A stretch of 64,000 nt of DNA, taken from contig NZ_AWZU01000032.1 in NCBI RefSeq assembly GCF_000472385.1, positions 154 to 64,153 of the forward strand, given 5' to 3'. This stretch comes from Bradyrhizobium sp. ARR65 (GTDB taxonomy: Bacteria > Pseudomonadota > Alphaproteobacteria > Rhizobiales > Xanthobacteraceae). A program made the translations under genes and the position numbers. This document shows positions 16,800-23,820 of the stretch, in pieces. The number at the start of each line of letters is the position of its first letter. Position 1 is the first letter of the stretch. Below the pieces are notes generated by a model. The model worked only from the letters and a program-made list of their open reading frames with translations. It was not told the DNA's origin and ran no database searches.

Positions 16800-17099
16800 G
16801 TGGCTGGCACCGTGACCAATTTCCTCTTCGCCGTCGGAGCCACATCGGCGATCTGCTACGCGCTGGTGAACCGGCGCGATAAGCGCCGCGCCAATCGCCA
16901 GCTCGCGCGCGACCGTTCCGGCTCGGATGGCGGCGACAGCGGCCCGTCCGCTGGCGACGACGGCTGGACCATCTCGAGCTGGTTCGGCGGCGATCATTCC
17001 TCCTGCGACAGCTCGGGCCATCCGAGCGACGGCGGTGGCGGCGACAGCTGCGGTTCCGACGGCGGAGGTGGCGGCGACGGCGGGAGCGGCGGCGATTGA
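16800..17099 (+). CDS. Small membrane protein with Gly/Asp/Ser/Cys-rich tail
   Basis: 99 residues from a GTG preceded by GGGAG. One hydrophobic N-terminal segment (VTNFLFAVGATSAICYALV, about 4-22) is followed by a basic patch (RRDKRRANRQLARDR), which predicts cytoplasmic placement of the C-terminal half. The tail is almost entirely Gly, Asp and Ser with scattered Cys (HSSCDSSGHPSDGGGGDSCGSD) and ends in GGDGGSGGD. The acidic Cys/His composition might bind metal, which is only inference; Gly-rich tails of this kind also occur on TPM-type proteins. Not a recognised family. The divergent secreted gene is 168 bp away. Confidence 0.6.
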   Translation: MAGTVTNFLFAVGATSAICYALVNRRDKRRANRQLARDRSGSDGGDSGPSAGDDGWTISSWFGGDHSSCDSSGHPSDGGGGDSCGSDGGGGGDGGSGGD

Positions 17100-17152
17100 G
17101 GCGCGGTCATGCGCCTTCGCGTGCGCGTTTGATCTGTCGCAAGAGGCTGTCC

Positions 17153-17167
17153 TTAGAGCGATTCTAG
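17153..17167. promoter_or_regulatory. Possible iron-control element upstream of bfd-bfr
   Basis: TTAGA-GCGA-TTCTAG is an imperfect inverted repeat (TTAGAG/TTCTAG against an ideal TTAGAA/TTCTAA), 109 bp before bfd. Irr-type iron-control elements in Rhizobiales are AT-rich palindromes of this kind, but the match is weak and the AGAGCGATTCTAG string also resembles common rhizobial intergenic sequence. Confidence 0.3.
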
Positions 17168-17275
17168 CCTGTGGCAGCCACTTTGGAATCACTTCAAATC
17201 AGGGTTTTTCCTTTTGATTCCCGCTGCACGCTTCTCTATCGAAGATGGCGCATCACCAAGGCCTTCGACCTCTTC

Positions 17276-17539
17276 ATGATCGTCTGTTCCTGCAACGTCA
17301 TCACCGACCACGATATCCGCAACGCCGTCAGCAGCGCTGACGACGTGCTGCGCCATGCCAAGCAGGTCTATGGGTGCCTTGGCTGCAGTATGGAATGCGG
17401 CCGCTGCGCGCGGACCATCAAGACCATCATCGACGAGGCGCTCGGCACCTGCGCACGATCCTGCCAGACCGGATGTCCGCACAGCCGCACCGTGGCGGAT
17501 ACGCCGTCCGAAAGCGAATTCGCGCTCGCCGCCTCCTGA
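17276..17539 (+). CDS. bfd: Bacterioferritin-associated ferredoxin
   Basis: 87 residues. The [2Fe-2S] BFD fold is shown by MIVCSCNVITDHDIRNAV (C4, C6) and CSMECGRCARTIK (C41, C44 as likely ligands), with two further cysteines at C34 and C37 and more in a Cys-rich tail. Bfd delivers electrons to bacterioferritin to release stored iron as Fe(II). The ATG at 17276 gives the canonical MIVCxC start. The bfr gene follows 143 bp downstream on the same strand, the usual order. The tail after residue 60 (CARSCQTGCPHSR) is longer than in E. coli Bfd. Confidence 0.92.
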   Translation: MIVCSCNVITDHDIRNAVSSADDVLRHAKQVYGCLGCSMECGRCARTIKTIIDEALGTCARSCQTGCPHSRTVADTPSESEFALAAS

Positions 17540-17682
17540 GCGATCTGGCGTTCCCCCAAATTTTGCCCTTTCCGGCTTTCGCCGGAAGGGTTGTCTTGCC
17601 GTAGAATCTCATTCAGAACGGTTCCAGGTCGGCCGCTGGCCAGGCCTCAAGTCATCTCGGCCTTCAACCTCCGGAGTGCATC

Positions 17683-18171
17683 ATGCAGGGCGACGCCAAA
17701 GTCATCGAGTATCTCAACAAGGCTTTGCGCCACGAGCTCACCGCCATCAACCAGTACTGGCTGCATTATCGCTTCCTGAACAATTGGGGCCTGCTGGAGA
17801 TGGCCAAGGTGTGGCGCAAGGAGTCCATCGAGGAGATGCAGCACGCCGACCGCATCACCGACCGCATCATTTTCTTCGACGGCTTTCCGAACATGCAGGT
17901 GTTAGATCCCTTGCGGATCGGCCAGAACGTGAAGGAGATCATCGAATGCGATCTCGCCGCCGAGATGAGCGCGCGTGCGCTCTATCAGGAAGCGGCGACG
18001 CATTGCCACGGTGTGAAGGATTACGTCACGCGCGATCTGTTCGAGAGCCTGATGAAGGACGAGGAGCACCACATCGATTTCCTCGAAACCCAGCTCGATC
18101 TGATCAATCGCATCGGCCTTGAGCTCTACACCCAGAGCCATATCGGCGGCCTCGAAGACGAGGCGCATTGA
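17683..18171 (+). CDS. bfr: Bacterioferritin
   Basis: 162 residues, typical length. Four-helix ferritin fold with the di-iron ligands E18, E51, H54, E127 and H130 (DEEHHIDFLETQ), and the haem-binding methionine M52 in EEMQHAD. It forms a 24-subunit shell with twelve haems that oxidises and stores iron. Start MQGDAKVIEYLNKALRHELTAINQYW is canonical. It pairs with bfd directly upstream. Confidence 0.97.
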   Translation: MQGDAKVIEYLNKALRHELTAINQYWLHYRFLNNWGLLEMAKVWRKESIEEMQHADRITDRIIFFDGFPNMQVLDPLRIGQNVKEIIECDLAAEMSARALYQEAATHCHGVKDYVTRDLFESLMKDEEHHIDFLETQLDLINRIGLELYTQSHIGGLEDEAH

Positions 18172-18221
18172 GGGCTAAACGGTAAGCGATATTTCGGTTT
18201 CGCGCGATCTATCGATGGAGT

Positions 18222-18306
18222 TGTAGGGTGGGCAAAGGCACGTTGCGCCGTGCCCACCTTTTTAGTTGCGATTTTGGTGGGCACGCTTCGCTTTGCCAAC
18301 CCCACG
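18222..18306. repeat. GTAGGGTGGGCAAAG-type repeat, family B copy 1
   Basis: GTAGGGTGGGCAAAGGCA ... TGCCCACC followed by GGTGGGCACGCTTCGCTTTGCCAACCC: inverted copies of a GTGGGCAAAGCGAAGCGTGCCCACC unit. Four other copies or remnants lie in this window. Confidence 0.75.
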
Positions 18307-18336
18307 GAAACTGGCAAGGATAGTAACCGCGATCGC

Positions 18337-18942
18337 TCACAACTGCGTCTTATAGCGCGCTTCCACTGCGGCCTGGCTTTCCGGCTCCCCGAGCGTGGTC
18401 TGATCGTGGATGATCTCGCTGATGCTGGGAAAGCTGGCGCGCTTGACCTGCGCCTCCTGCGACCACAGGCGCGAGCGCATCAACGCCTTGCCGCAATGGA
18501 AATAGGCCTCGCTCACCTCGATCCGCAGCACGGCCCGCGGCGGCTTGCCGAACTCGACCATGCTCGCCAGGAGCTGCGGATCCGCGGTCAAGCTGCCGCG
18601 GCCGCCGACGCGCAACGTCTCGTCGATGCCGGGCACGAAGAAGATGAGCTGGAGAAAGCCGCTCCCCTCGACGATGTTCTTGAAACTGTCGATCCGGTTG
18701 TTGCCGGAGCGGTCGGGCATCAGGAGCAGGTTCGGCCCTTCGACATGGATAAAGCCGGGATGGCCGCCCCGCGGCGAGGCATCGACGCTGCCATCCGCGC
18801 CTGACGTTGCGAGCACGCAGAACGGCGACATCGCGATGAAGTTCTTTGCGTGTGCATCGATCGAAGGCCGTGCCTTGGCGACGACGCGCGGCGTCGGCTT
18901 GGGATAGATCGTGGCGAGGTCGGCGGCTGAAATGTCGGTCAA
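18337..18942 (-). CDS. Pyridoxamine 5'-phosphate oxidase-family flavoprotein
   Basis: 201 residues, split beta-barrel FMN-binding family. The patterns FIAMSPFCVLATSGADGSVDASPRGG, LLLMPDRSGNNRIDSFKNI and GRGSLTADP match the MSMEG_1061-like PPOX subgroup, whose members bind FMN or F420 and reduce small molecules; it is not the vitamin B6 enzyme PdxH itself. No signal peptide, cytoplasmic. It is convergent with bfr and transcribed alone. The substrate is unknown. Confidence 0.88.
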   Translation of the reverse strand: MTDISAADLATIYPKPTPRVVAKARPSIDAHAKNFIAMSPFCVLATSGADGSVDASPRGGHPGFIHVEGPNLLLMPDRSGNNRIDSFKNIVEGSGFLQLIFFVPGIDETLRVGGRGSLTADPQLLASMVEFGKPPRAVLRIEVSEAYFHCGKALMRSRLWSQEAQVKRASFPSISEIIHDQTTLGEPESQAAVEARYKTQL

Positions 18943-19006
18943 GGCGGGTCTCCGATTTTCTTTTTCTCGGCAAGACTAGTAGCCTCTCGCCATCGCGTCA
19001 TCCCGT

Positions 19007-19036
19007 AGGGTGGGCAAAGCGCAAGCGTACCTATCC
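19007..19036. repeat. Family B repeat remnant (copy 2)
   Basis: CCGTAGGGTGGGCAAAGCGCAAGCGTACC, one arm of the family B element only. Confidence 0.6.
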
Positions 19037-19107
19037 ATCTTGCATCCGCGCAAATGCCGTGCCGGCACGTCGCTTTTGCGCGCCAATGGCTGCGGATTTA
19101 ACGCTGC

Positions 19108-19206
19108 ATCATTCCCGGGCAGTGCGAAGCACCGAATCCGGAATCTCGAGATTGCTAGATGTGCAATTGCACATCAGAGTTCACGCTTCACGTGCCCCGG
19201 AATGAC
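19108..19206. repeat. Palindromic intergenic repeat, family A copy 3
   Basis: ATCATTCCCGG ... GAATCCGGAATCTCGAGATT ... TGCCCCGGAATGAC. The central hairpin is degenerate, with an inner TGTGCAATTGCACA palindrome. With the family B remnant it fills the 300-bp gap between the PPOX and SnoaL-like genes. Confidence 0.75.
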
Positions 19207-19242
19207 GGTGCACCAATCGCATCCGCCCTGGCGCGCGCCGCC

Positions 19243-19641
19243 TTACCTGGGATGGCCGGTCCTGAGCACGTTCAGGGCGTACCAGCCCCAGTAAACGCGG
19301 TGGCGCTTGATCAGCCCGTTTTCGATTTCCATCACTTCCACCAGCTCCATCTGGTCGCCCTCGGGCGTTTGCCGCGGATATTCCCACGTCAGCACACGGC
19401 CATCCGTGAAAAAGCCTTTCCGGAAGCGCTTGCGTTGCGCCGGATTGGTCTGGAACACGCGGGCGATGAAAGCGCGCAGATTGTCCTTGCCTTGAACGAC
19501 GCCATCGGGCGTGTTCATCAGGTGTTGAACGAGCGGACTTTCGATCGACGCATCGTCCGCGTAGAGTGAAAGGGAAGCCTCCAGATCTCGCTTCCCCAGT
19601 GCGTCGTCCCAAAGCTTGTAGATGCGCTCGGCGTCTTGCAT
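19243..19641 (-). CDS. SnoaL-like / nuclear transport factor 2-fold protein
   Basis: 132 residues. RIYKLWDDALGKRDLEASLSLYADDASIESPLV is the classic NTF2-fold opening helix and strand, and VEVMEIENGLIKRHRVYWGWYAL its closing hairpin. Members are ligand-binding proteins, isomerases or hydrolases, and the activity cannot be assigned. It is divergent from an ArsR-type regulator whose upstream region contains an inverted repeat, so it may be that regulator's target. Confidence 0.85.
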   Translation of the reverse strand: MQDAERIYKLWDDALGKRDLEASLSLYADDASIESPLVQHLMNTPDGVVQGKDNLRAFIARVFQTNPAQRKRFRKGFFTDGRVLTWEYPRQTPEGDQMELVEVMEIENGLIKRHRVYWGWYALNVLRTGHPR

Positions 19642-19700
19642 GACTGTTCCCTATGGATGAGTTCGACAGCGGCGAGACTCGCAGATGCGGGAGCGGCGAC

Positions 19701-19720
19701 GTTTCATCGAATTCTGAAAC
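19701..19720. promoter_or_regulatory. Candidate operator GTTTCA-N8-TGAAAC
   Basis: A perfect 6-bp inverted repeat around TCGAATTC, in the intergenic gap between the SnoaL-like gene (minus) and the ArsR-type regulator (plus). Placement is right for autoregulation and for control of the divergent gene. Confidence 0.5.
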
Positions 19721-19784
19721 ATATTGCGCGGCGGCCGGTATATTATGCGGAGGAACAGTTGCGGCGGAGGGAGTTTCAACGTCA

Positions 19785-20474
19785 ATGCTTGATCAACCGG
19801 TGCAGTCGGGCTTCTCGAAGATCACGCAGGCGCTCAGCGATCCGGCGCGCGAAGCCATGGTCAGCGCGCTCGCCGATGGCCGGGCGCTGCCGGCCGGCGA
19901 ACTCGCCGCCATTGCCGGCATCTCGCCACAAAGCGCCAGCGCGCACCTGCAGAAGCTCGTGGACGCACGCGTGCTCGCGGTCTGGGCGCAGGGTCGGTTT
20001 CGCTATTACCGGATCGCCGACGACGAGGTTGCATTGCTGGTCGAAAGCCTCGTCAATCTGGCGACGAAAGCCGAAGGAGCGGCGCGCCGGCGCGCATCGG
20101 TGCCGGAGGCGTTACGCCAATCGCGTAGCTGCTATCATCATCTTGCCGGCGAGCTCGGCGTGTTGCTGTCCGATGCGATGATCCGCCGCAAGCTGGTCGC
20201 GCTCGAGGGGCGGACGGGACATGTCACCGCGGCGGGGCTTGCCTGGTGCGACGCCGAAGATATCGATTTCACTCCGGCGCATGCGCCGCACGTTCGTCTC
20301 TGCAACGACTGGACCCAGCGCGTGCCGCATCTGTCCGGTCCGTTGCCCAACGCGGTGCTGCGCCATCTGCTCGAGAGCCGGTGCCTTGTCAGACGTCGCC
20401 TGCCGCGGGCCTTGCAGTTGACGCGCACGGGCCGCGCCTTTTTCAACCGGCTCGGCGTCGACATTCCGTTTTGA
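19785..20474 (+). CDS. ArsR-family transcriptional regulator
   Basis: 229 residues. The N-terminal winged helix is shown by ALSDPAREAMVSALADGRALPAGELAAIAGISPQSASAHLQKLVDARVLAVWAQGRFRYYRI. The remaining 120 residues (about 105-229) are a C-terminal extension with scattered Cys and His (SCYHHLAGELG, AWCDAEDIDF, VRLCNDW), longer than classic metal-sensing ArsR. The absence of a CxCxxC motif argues against arsenic sensing. The ATG at 19785 follows a GGAGGGAG stretch; upstream in-frame starts would overlap the promoter. It is divergent from the SnoaL-like gene. Confidence 0.87.
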   Translation: MLDQPVQSGFSKITQALSDPAREAMVSALADGRALPAGELAAIAGISPQSASAHLQKLVDARVLAVWAQGRFRYYRIADDEVALLVESLVNLATKAEGAARRRASVPEALRQSRSCYHHLAGELGVLLSDAMIRRKLVALEGRTGHVTAAGLAWCDAEDIDFTPAHAPHVRLCNDWTQRVPHLSGPLPNAVLRHLLESRCLVRRRLPRALQLTRTGRAFFNRLGVDIPF

Positions 20475-20490
20475 TCGTTGCCCGATGCCG

Positions 20491-20736
20491 CTAACGCTTG
20501 TCCTCGACATCGGTCTCGGGGCGATCACTCCCCACGGCGGTTTCGGTGTGCCACCTGCCGTCCGGCGTCTCATACTCAATCACCTCGGTCCGCCCCGGCG
20601 TACGCTGCTCGGCGGCGGCGCGTTTGGCGGCGGCGAGCGCTTCGGCGCGGCTCGCAAAGCTTTCCGAGAATGCGCCGTTGACGGTGTAGGCCCAGCCGCC
20701 GTCATGTTCCACGATCTTGTAGGTCACGCGAGGCAT
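20491..20736 (-). CDS. DUF2188-like small protein
   Basis: 81 residues. VTYKIVEHDGGWAYTVNGAFSESFASRAEALAAAKRAAAEQ has the DUF2188 pattern: a strand pair, then a helix with the x-SRAEALAAAKxAA signature. The role is unknown; such proteins are small, soluble and often stress-linked. It is convergent with the ArsR gene and divergent from the DUF2277 gene, with a 14-bp palindrome between them. Confidence 0.75.
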   Translation of the reverse strand: MPRVTYKIVEHDGGWAYTVNGAFSESFASRAEALAAAKRAAAEQRTPGRTEVIEYETPDGRWHTETAVGSDRPETDVEDKR

Positions 20737-20771
20737 CGAAACACTCCGCTCCCTGGACTGCCGCGGAAAGT

Positions 20772-20785
20772 GAATGGTACCATTC
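20772..20785. promoter_or_regulatory. Perfect palindrome GAATGGTACCATTC between divergent genes
   Basis: 14-bp perfect inverted repeat, 36 bp upstream of the DUF2188 gene and 98 bp upstream of the DUF2277 gene. Possible repressor site. No known consensus recognised. Confidence 0.4.
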
Positions 20786-20883
20786 TAGGCCAAAAGCCCT
20801 GCACGATGTAGCCTTTTGGCGAGCTCGAACGTTCCTCAAAGTTAAGCCCGACATGGCCATATTCAGCGCCAGCGAGGTCAATC

Positions 20884-21150
20884 ATGTGCCGCAACATCAA
20901 AACGCTGTTCAACTTCGAGCCGCCGGCGAGTGAGGACGAAATCCGCGCCTCCGCGCTGCAGTTCGTGCGCAAGCTCTCCGGCTTCAACAAGCCGTCACAG
21001 GCCAACCAGGCCGCGTTCGACCGCGCGGTCGAGGAGGTTTCCGACGCGGCACGGCGGCTATTGAGCTCGCTGCATACGCAGGCGCCGCCACGCGATCGCA
21101 CGATCGAGGCGGAGAAGGCAAAGGAGCGCTCGCGGCTGCGCTTCGGCTGA
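20884..21150 (+). CDS. DUF2277 family protein
   Basis: 88 residues. It opens MCRNIKTLFNFEPPASEDEIRASALQFVRKLSGFNKPS and contains ANQAAFDRAVEEVSDAARRLLSSL, the full DUF2277 signature. A short all-helical cytoplasmic protein of unknown function, conserved in many actinobacteria and proteobacteria. Transcribed alone. Confidence 0.93.
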   Translation: MCRNIKTLFNFEPPASEDEIRASALQFVRKLSGFNKPSQANQAAFDRAVEEVSDAARRLLSSLHTQAPPRDRTIEAEKAKERSRLRFG

Positions 21151-21330
21151 CCAGGTGTTCTCGCCTCACCTCGTTGCAGCAACTGCTCCGGCGCGATGGC
21201 TTCACATTCGTGGCCGTGCCGTAGATGGCTCGCCGAGCATTTCATCAGCTTCGAAATGCGCGCCGCAACCGTGATGACGGCCACATCGTCGGATGAGAGC
21301 GCATTGATCGAAGGTGCCGGCCAGTCGCAC

Positions 21331-21434
21331 CGTCATTCCGGAATGGTCCGAAAGGATCAGACCTCAGGTGGGCAATTGCGCACCGAGGAATCTCGAGCTT
21401 CCCGTTCGGTCCTTTCGGACCGCCCCGGAAATGA
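21331..21434. repeat. Palindromic intergenic repeat, family A copy 4
   Basis: CGTCATTCCGG ... GAATCTCGAG ... CGCCCCGGAAATGA, with an inner TCCGAAAGGA hairpin. Lies in the 330-bp gap between the DUF2277 and collagen-like genes, which holds nothing else recognisable. Confidence 0.8.
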
Positions 21435-21480
21435 AGGAGCAGATGGCTGAGAGAAGCCTCACGAAGAACAGGCCGTGCGC

Positions 21481-22011
21481 CTATTTGTCCTTGCGCTTGT
21501 TCTTATACTTCTTCTTTTTCTTCTTCTTGCGATTCCCATCGGGATCCGCATCGTCGTTATGGTGCTCGTCGAGCATGTCCACGCTCTCGAACACGCGCAT
21601 GGCTTCGCGCTCCTGCGCTTCGAGTTCCTCGCGTTCGGCGGCTTCCCGCTCGCGTTTTTTCCGATAGTCTTCCCAGGCGTCGAAGATCAGATGCAGCCAC
21701 GGCATCACCTGCTCGATCGACGGCAACTGACCGGGCGGTCCGGGCTCGCCGCGTGGACCGGGCGCTCCTTGCGGACCAGGTTTGCCTTGCGGCCCAGGCT
21801 CGCCGCGCGGACCCGCTTCGCCCGCTTTGCCTTGCGGACCCGGCTTGCCTTGTGGCCCCGGTTTGCCCTGCGGCCCTGGCTTGCCGCGCGCGCCGTCGGG
21901 GCCGCGCCGTCCGGGATGGCCTTGCGGGCCGGCGCGTCCCGGCTCGCCGGGCTTGCCACGCGGTCCGGGCGGACCCTGTCGTCCTTGCCGAGGGGCCGAA
22001 TTGTCCGCCAC
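21481..22011 (-). CDS. Collagen-like triple-helix protein with charged, poly-Lys C-terminus
   Basis: 176 residues from a GTG with GGAGGAG six bases upstream. After about 10 residues come 28 uninterrupted Gly-X-Y triplets (roughly residues 10-94), rich in GPQ, GKP, GEP and GPR, the stability-favouring types of bacterial collagens. A short hydrophobic/aromatic segment follows (PSIEQVMPWLHLIFDAW), likely a trimerisation or anchoring unit, then a charged coiled-coil-like region (about 112-145) and a tail with seven consecutive lysines. There is no signal peptide, LPXTG or other export signal, so location is unclear. Divergent from a small membrane protein gene; a perfect FNR/FixK site lies between them. 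Confidence 0.85.
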   Translation of the reverse strand: MADNSAPRQGRQGPPGPRGKPGEPGRAGPQGHPGRRGPDGARGKPGPQGKPGPQGKPGPQGKAGEAGPRGEPGPQGKPGPQGAPGPRGEPGPPGQLPSIEQVMPWLHLIFDAWEDYRKKREREAAEREELEAQEREAMRVFESVDMLDEHHNDDADPDGNRKKKKKKKYKNKRKDK

Positions 22012-22094
22012 GCGCCACTCCTCCACGTTTGAAATGGTGATTCTTAGCAGACGTGCGCGCGGAGCATCAATTGCGGCGCCGCCGTTTTGCGGGA

Positions 22095-22108
22095 TTGATC
22101 AACATCAA
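22095..22108. promoter_or_regulatory. FNR/FixK-type site TTGAT-N4-ATCAA
   Basis: TTGATCAACATCAA is a perfect match to the FNR/FixK2 palindrome. It lies 60 bp (centre to ATG) upstream of the small membrane protein gene, so a site at -41.5 would place the transcript start about 19 bp before the ATG. It is about 90 bp upstream of the collagen-like gene on the other side. Suggests oxygen-responsive activation. Confidence 0.7.
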
Positions 22109-22161
22109 TCGACAGCATCGCCGCCCATGTCATCCATAGAGCAAGCGGAAGGAGCGAGGCG

Positions 22162-22407
22162 ATGCGCGCGGGATGGAAAATGTTCTGGCTCGCCGCTGGT
22201 GTCTGTGCGACGGCCTTCGTTGCGGCGCGCATCGTCGTTCCGGATGTGGTGCCTGTCGGCTACGCCGAAGAGGCGCAGTCATCCTGGGCTGTGCTGACTG
22301 CCTTCGTGCTGCGCGCGATCGAACTCGCGAGCGGCTGGGTCGGCGCAATCGCGCTTGCGGTGATGTGCGGCGCCTGGCTGCGAGCCCGCCTGCGCCGCGC
22401 GGCGTGA
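22162..22407 (+). CDS. Small two-span membrane protein
   Basis: 81 residues with two hydrophobic segments (about 7-30 and 44-70) and a basic C-terminus (LRARLRRAA). The ATG has AAGGAGCGAGG upstream. A perfect FNR/FixK-type site stands at activating distance. Family not recognised. Its gene ends ten bases before the convergent SDR gene. Confidence 0.75.
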   Translation: MRAGWKMFWLAAGVCATAFVAARIVVPDVVPVGYAEEAQSSWAVLTAFVLRAIELASGWVGAIALAVMCGAWLRARLRRAA

Positions 22408-22416
22408 GGCGGCGGC

Positions 22417-23184
22417 TCAAATCGAGCGATAGCCGCCATCCGCCATCACGATCGATCCGGTGACATAGGACGACAGGTCCGAGGCGAGAAAGATCGCCGG
22501 CCCCACCACGTCCTCCGGTTTGCCTGCGCGCCCGAGCGGCGTGTGATCGAGGAAGATCTGCACGAGCTGCGGATTGGTGTTACGCACATGCTCGTTGAGC
22601 GGCGTCTCGATAAGGCCGGGGCCGATCGCATTCACCCGCACGCCGTGCTTGCCGAGCTCGGCGGCGAGTGCACGCGTAAAACCGAGCACGCCATGCTTTG
22701 AGGCTGTATAGGCCGGCGAACTCGGCGTGCGCACATGCACGAACGACTGGATCGAGGCGATGTTGACGATGCGGCCCTTGCTGGCACGCAGCGGCTCGAG
22801 GAACGCATGCGTCACGTTGAACACGCCGTTCAGATTGATAGCCATGATGTCCTGCCAATCCTTGATCACGGCGTCCGCTTCGGCGGTGAACGCGTTGCGG
22901 CGATTGATGCCGGCATTGTTGACGAGCACGGAGACCTGCCCGATCCGGTCGGCGATCGTCTTCGCCACCGCGACGCAGTCCTCACGTCGCGTCACGTCAA
23001 GGCCGAAACTGTCTGCCTTGCCGCCGGCCTCGCGGATCTCCCTGGCGGCTTTCGCGGCACCCTGTTCGTTGATGTCCAGCAGCACCACGCGCGCGCCCTC
23101 GCGGGCGAAGCCGGTGGCGATGGCGCGGCCGATGCCCGATGCGGCGCCGGTGACGACAGCGAGATGATTTTCGAGAAGCGGCAT
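22417..23184 (-). CDS. SDR-family NAD(P)-dependent oxidoreductase
   Basis: 255 residues, classical short-chain dehydrogenase. The cofactor motif is TGAASGIG (12-19), with LDVT, NNAG, and the catalytic Ser (NIASIQSF) and YxxxK (AYTASKHG). The C-terminal MADGGYRSI closes the fold. LLDIN after strand 2 (acidic residue) favours NAD(H). Of the many similar SDRs, gluconate 5-dehydrogenase and 3-ketoacyl reductase types are closest in pattern, but the substrate is not determined. Transcribed alone, convergent with the small membrane gene. Confidence 0.93.
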   Translation of the reverse strand: MPLLENHLAVVTGAASGIGRAIATGFAREGARVVLLDINEQGAAKAAREIREAGGKADSFGLDVTRREDCVAVAKTIADRIGQVSVLVNNAGINRRNAFTAEADAVIKDWQDIMAINLNGVFNVTHAFLEPLRASKGRIVNIASIQSFVHVRTPSSPAYTASKHGVLGFTRALAAELGKHGVRVNAIGPGLIETPLNEHVRNTNPQLVQIFLDHTPLGRAGKPEDVVGPAIFLASDLSSYVTGSIVMADGGYRSI

Positions 23185-23285
23185 GCGGTTTCCTCCCGGT
23201 TTTTCAGTTTGGCCGGTAAGCTAGTTCAAATTTGAATGGTCGAAAATGGCATGCATTCACCTTCTTGTGGCACCGTGGCAGTGTC

Positions 23286-23773
23286 ATGCTTGAAGAGTTC
23301 AAATCCTGGAGAATGTCGCTGGAACGCCTGCTTTCGGCGACGAATATCGATTGGCCGGAAGCGGCTCGGCTTGGGGTCGAGATCGCCGGCCGCAGTCCCG
23401 ACGTGATCTTAAGGCAGGCTGCAACGCAGGCGATTCCGATCCTGCGCAACGCCGCGCAGGGCGCCGCCGACGACAGCGTCAGCCTCGGCGCCAAACGGCG
23501 GCTGTGTATCATCATCGATGTCCTGCAAGCGTTGACGGCGCCGCGGTTCGGCATGCGCCGCGCCGCACCGAAGACGCTCACAGCCGAGGAGCGCGCCCGC
23601 AAATTGCTGGACCTGCCGCTCGGCAAGCAGCTCGCGGTGACCGATATCCGTCGCGCCTTCCGCCGCGCCGCCAAGTCGGTGCATCCGATGTCGGCGGCAC
23701 TGAGCAGGCTTTTCTCGAACTGATCGCGGCGCAGGAGACGCTGATGCATCGCGGAAACTACAGGGGCGATTGA
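23286..23773 (+). pseudogene. J-domain protein gene frameshifted at the HPD motif
   Basis: The N-terminal 100 residues are helical (MLEEFKSWRMSLERLLSATNIDWPEAARLGVEIAGRSPDVI). The C-terminal part, LDLPLGKQLAVTDIRRAFRRAAKSVHP, is the start of a J domain. One base is missing at about 23687: the frame as it stands continues MSAALSRLFSN and stops at 23723, while restoring one G gives HPDVGGTEQAFLELIAAQETLMHRGNYRGD and a natural stop at 23773. HPD is the Hsp70-activating motif of DnaJ proteins. The span of 488 nt is one short of 489. Recent pseudogene or sequencing error. Confidence 0.8.
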
Positions 23774-23820
23774 CCTCGGCCGCCAGCCTTCTTGCAGATC
23801 TCAGCACGGCCGGCAGCATG

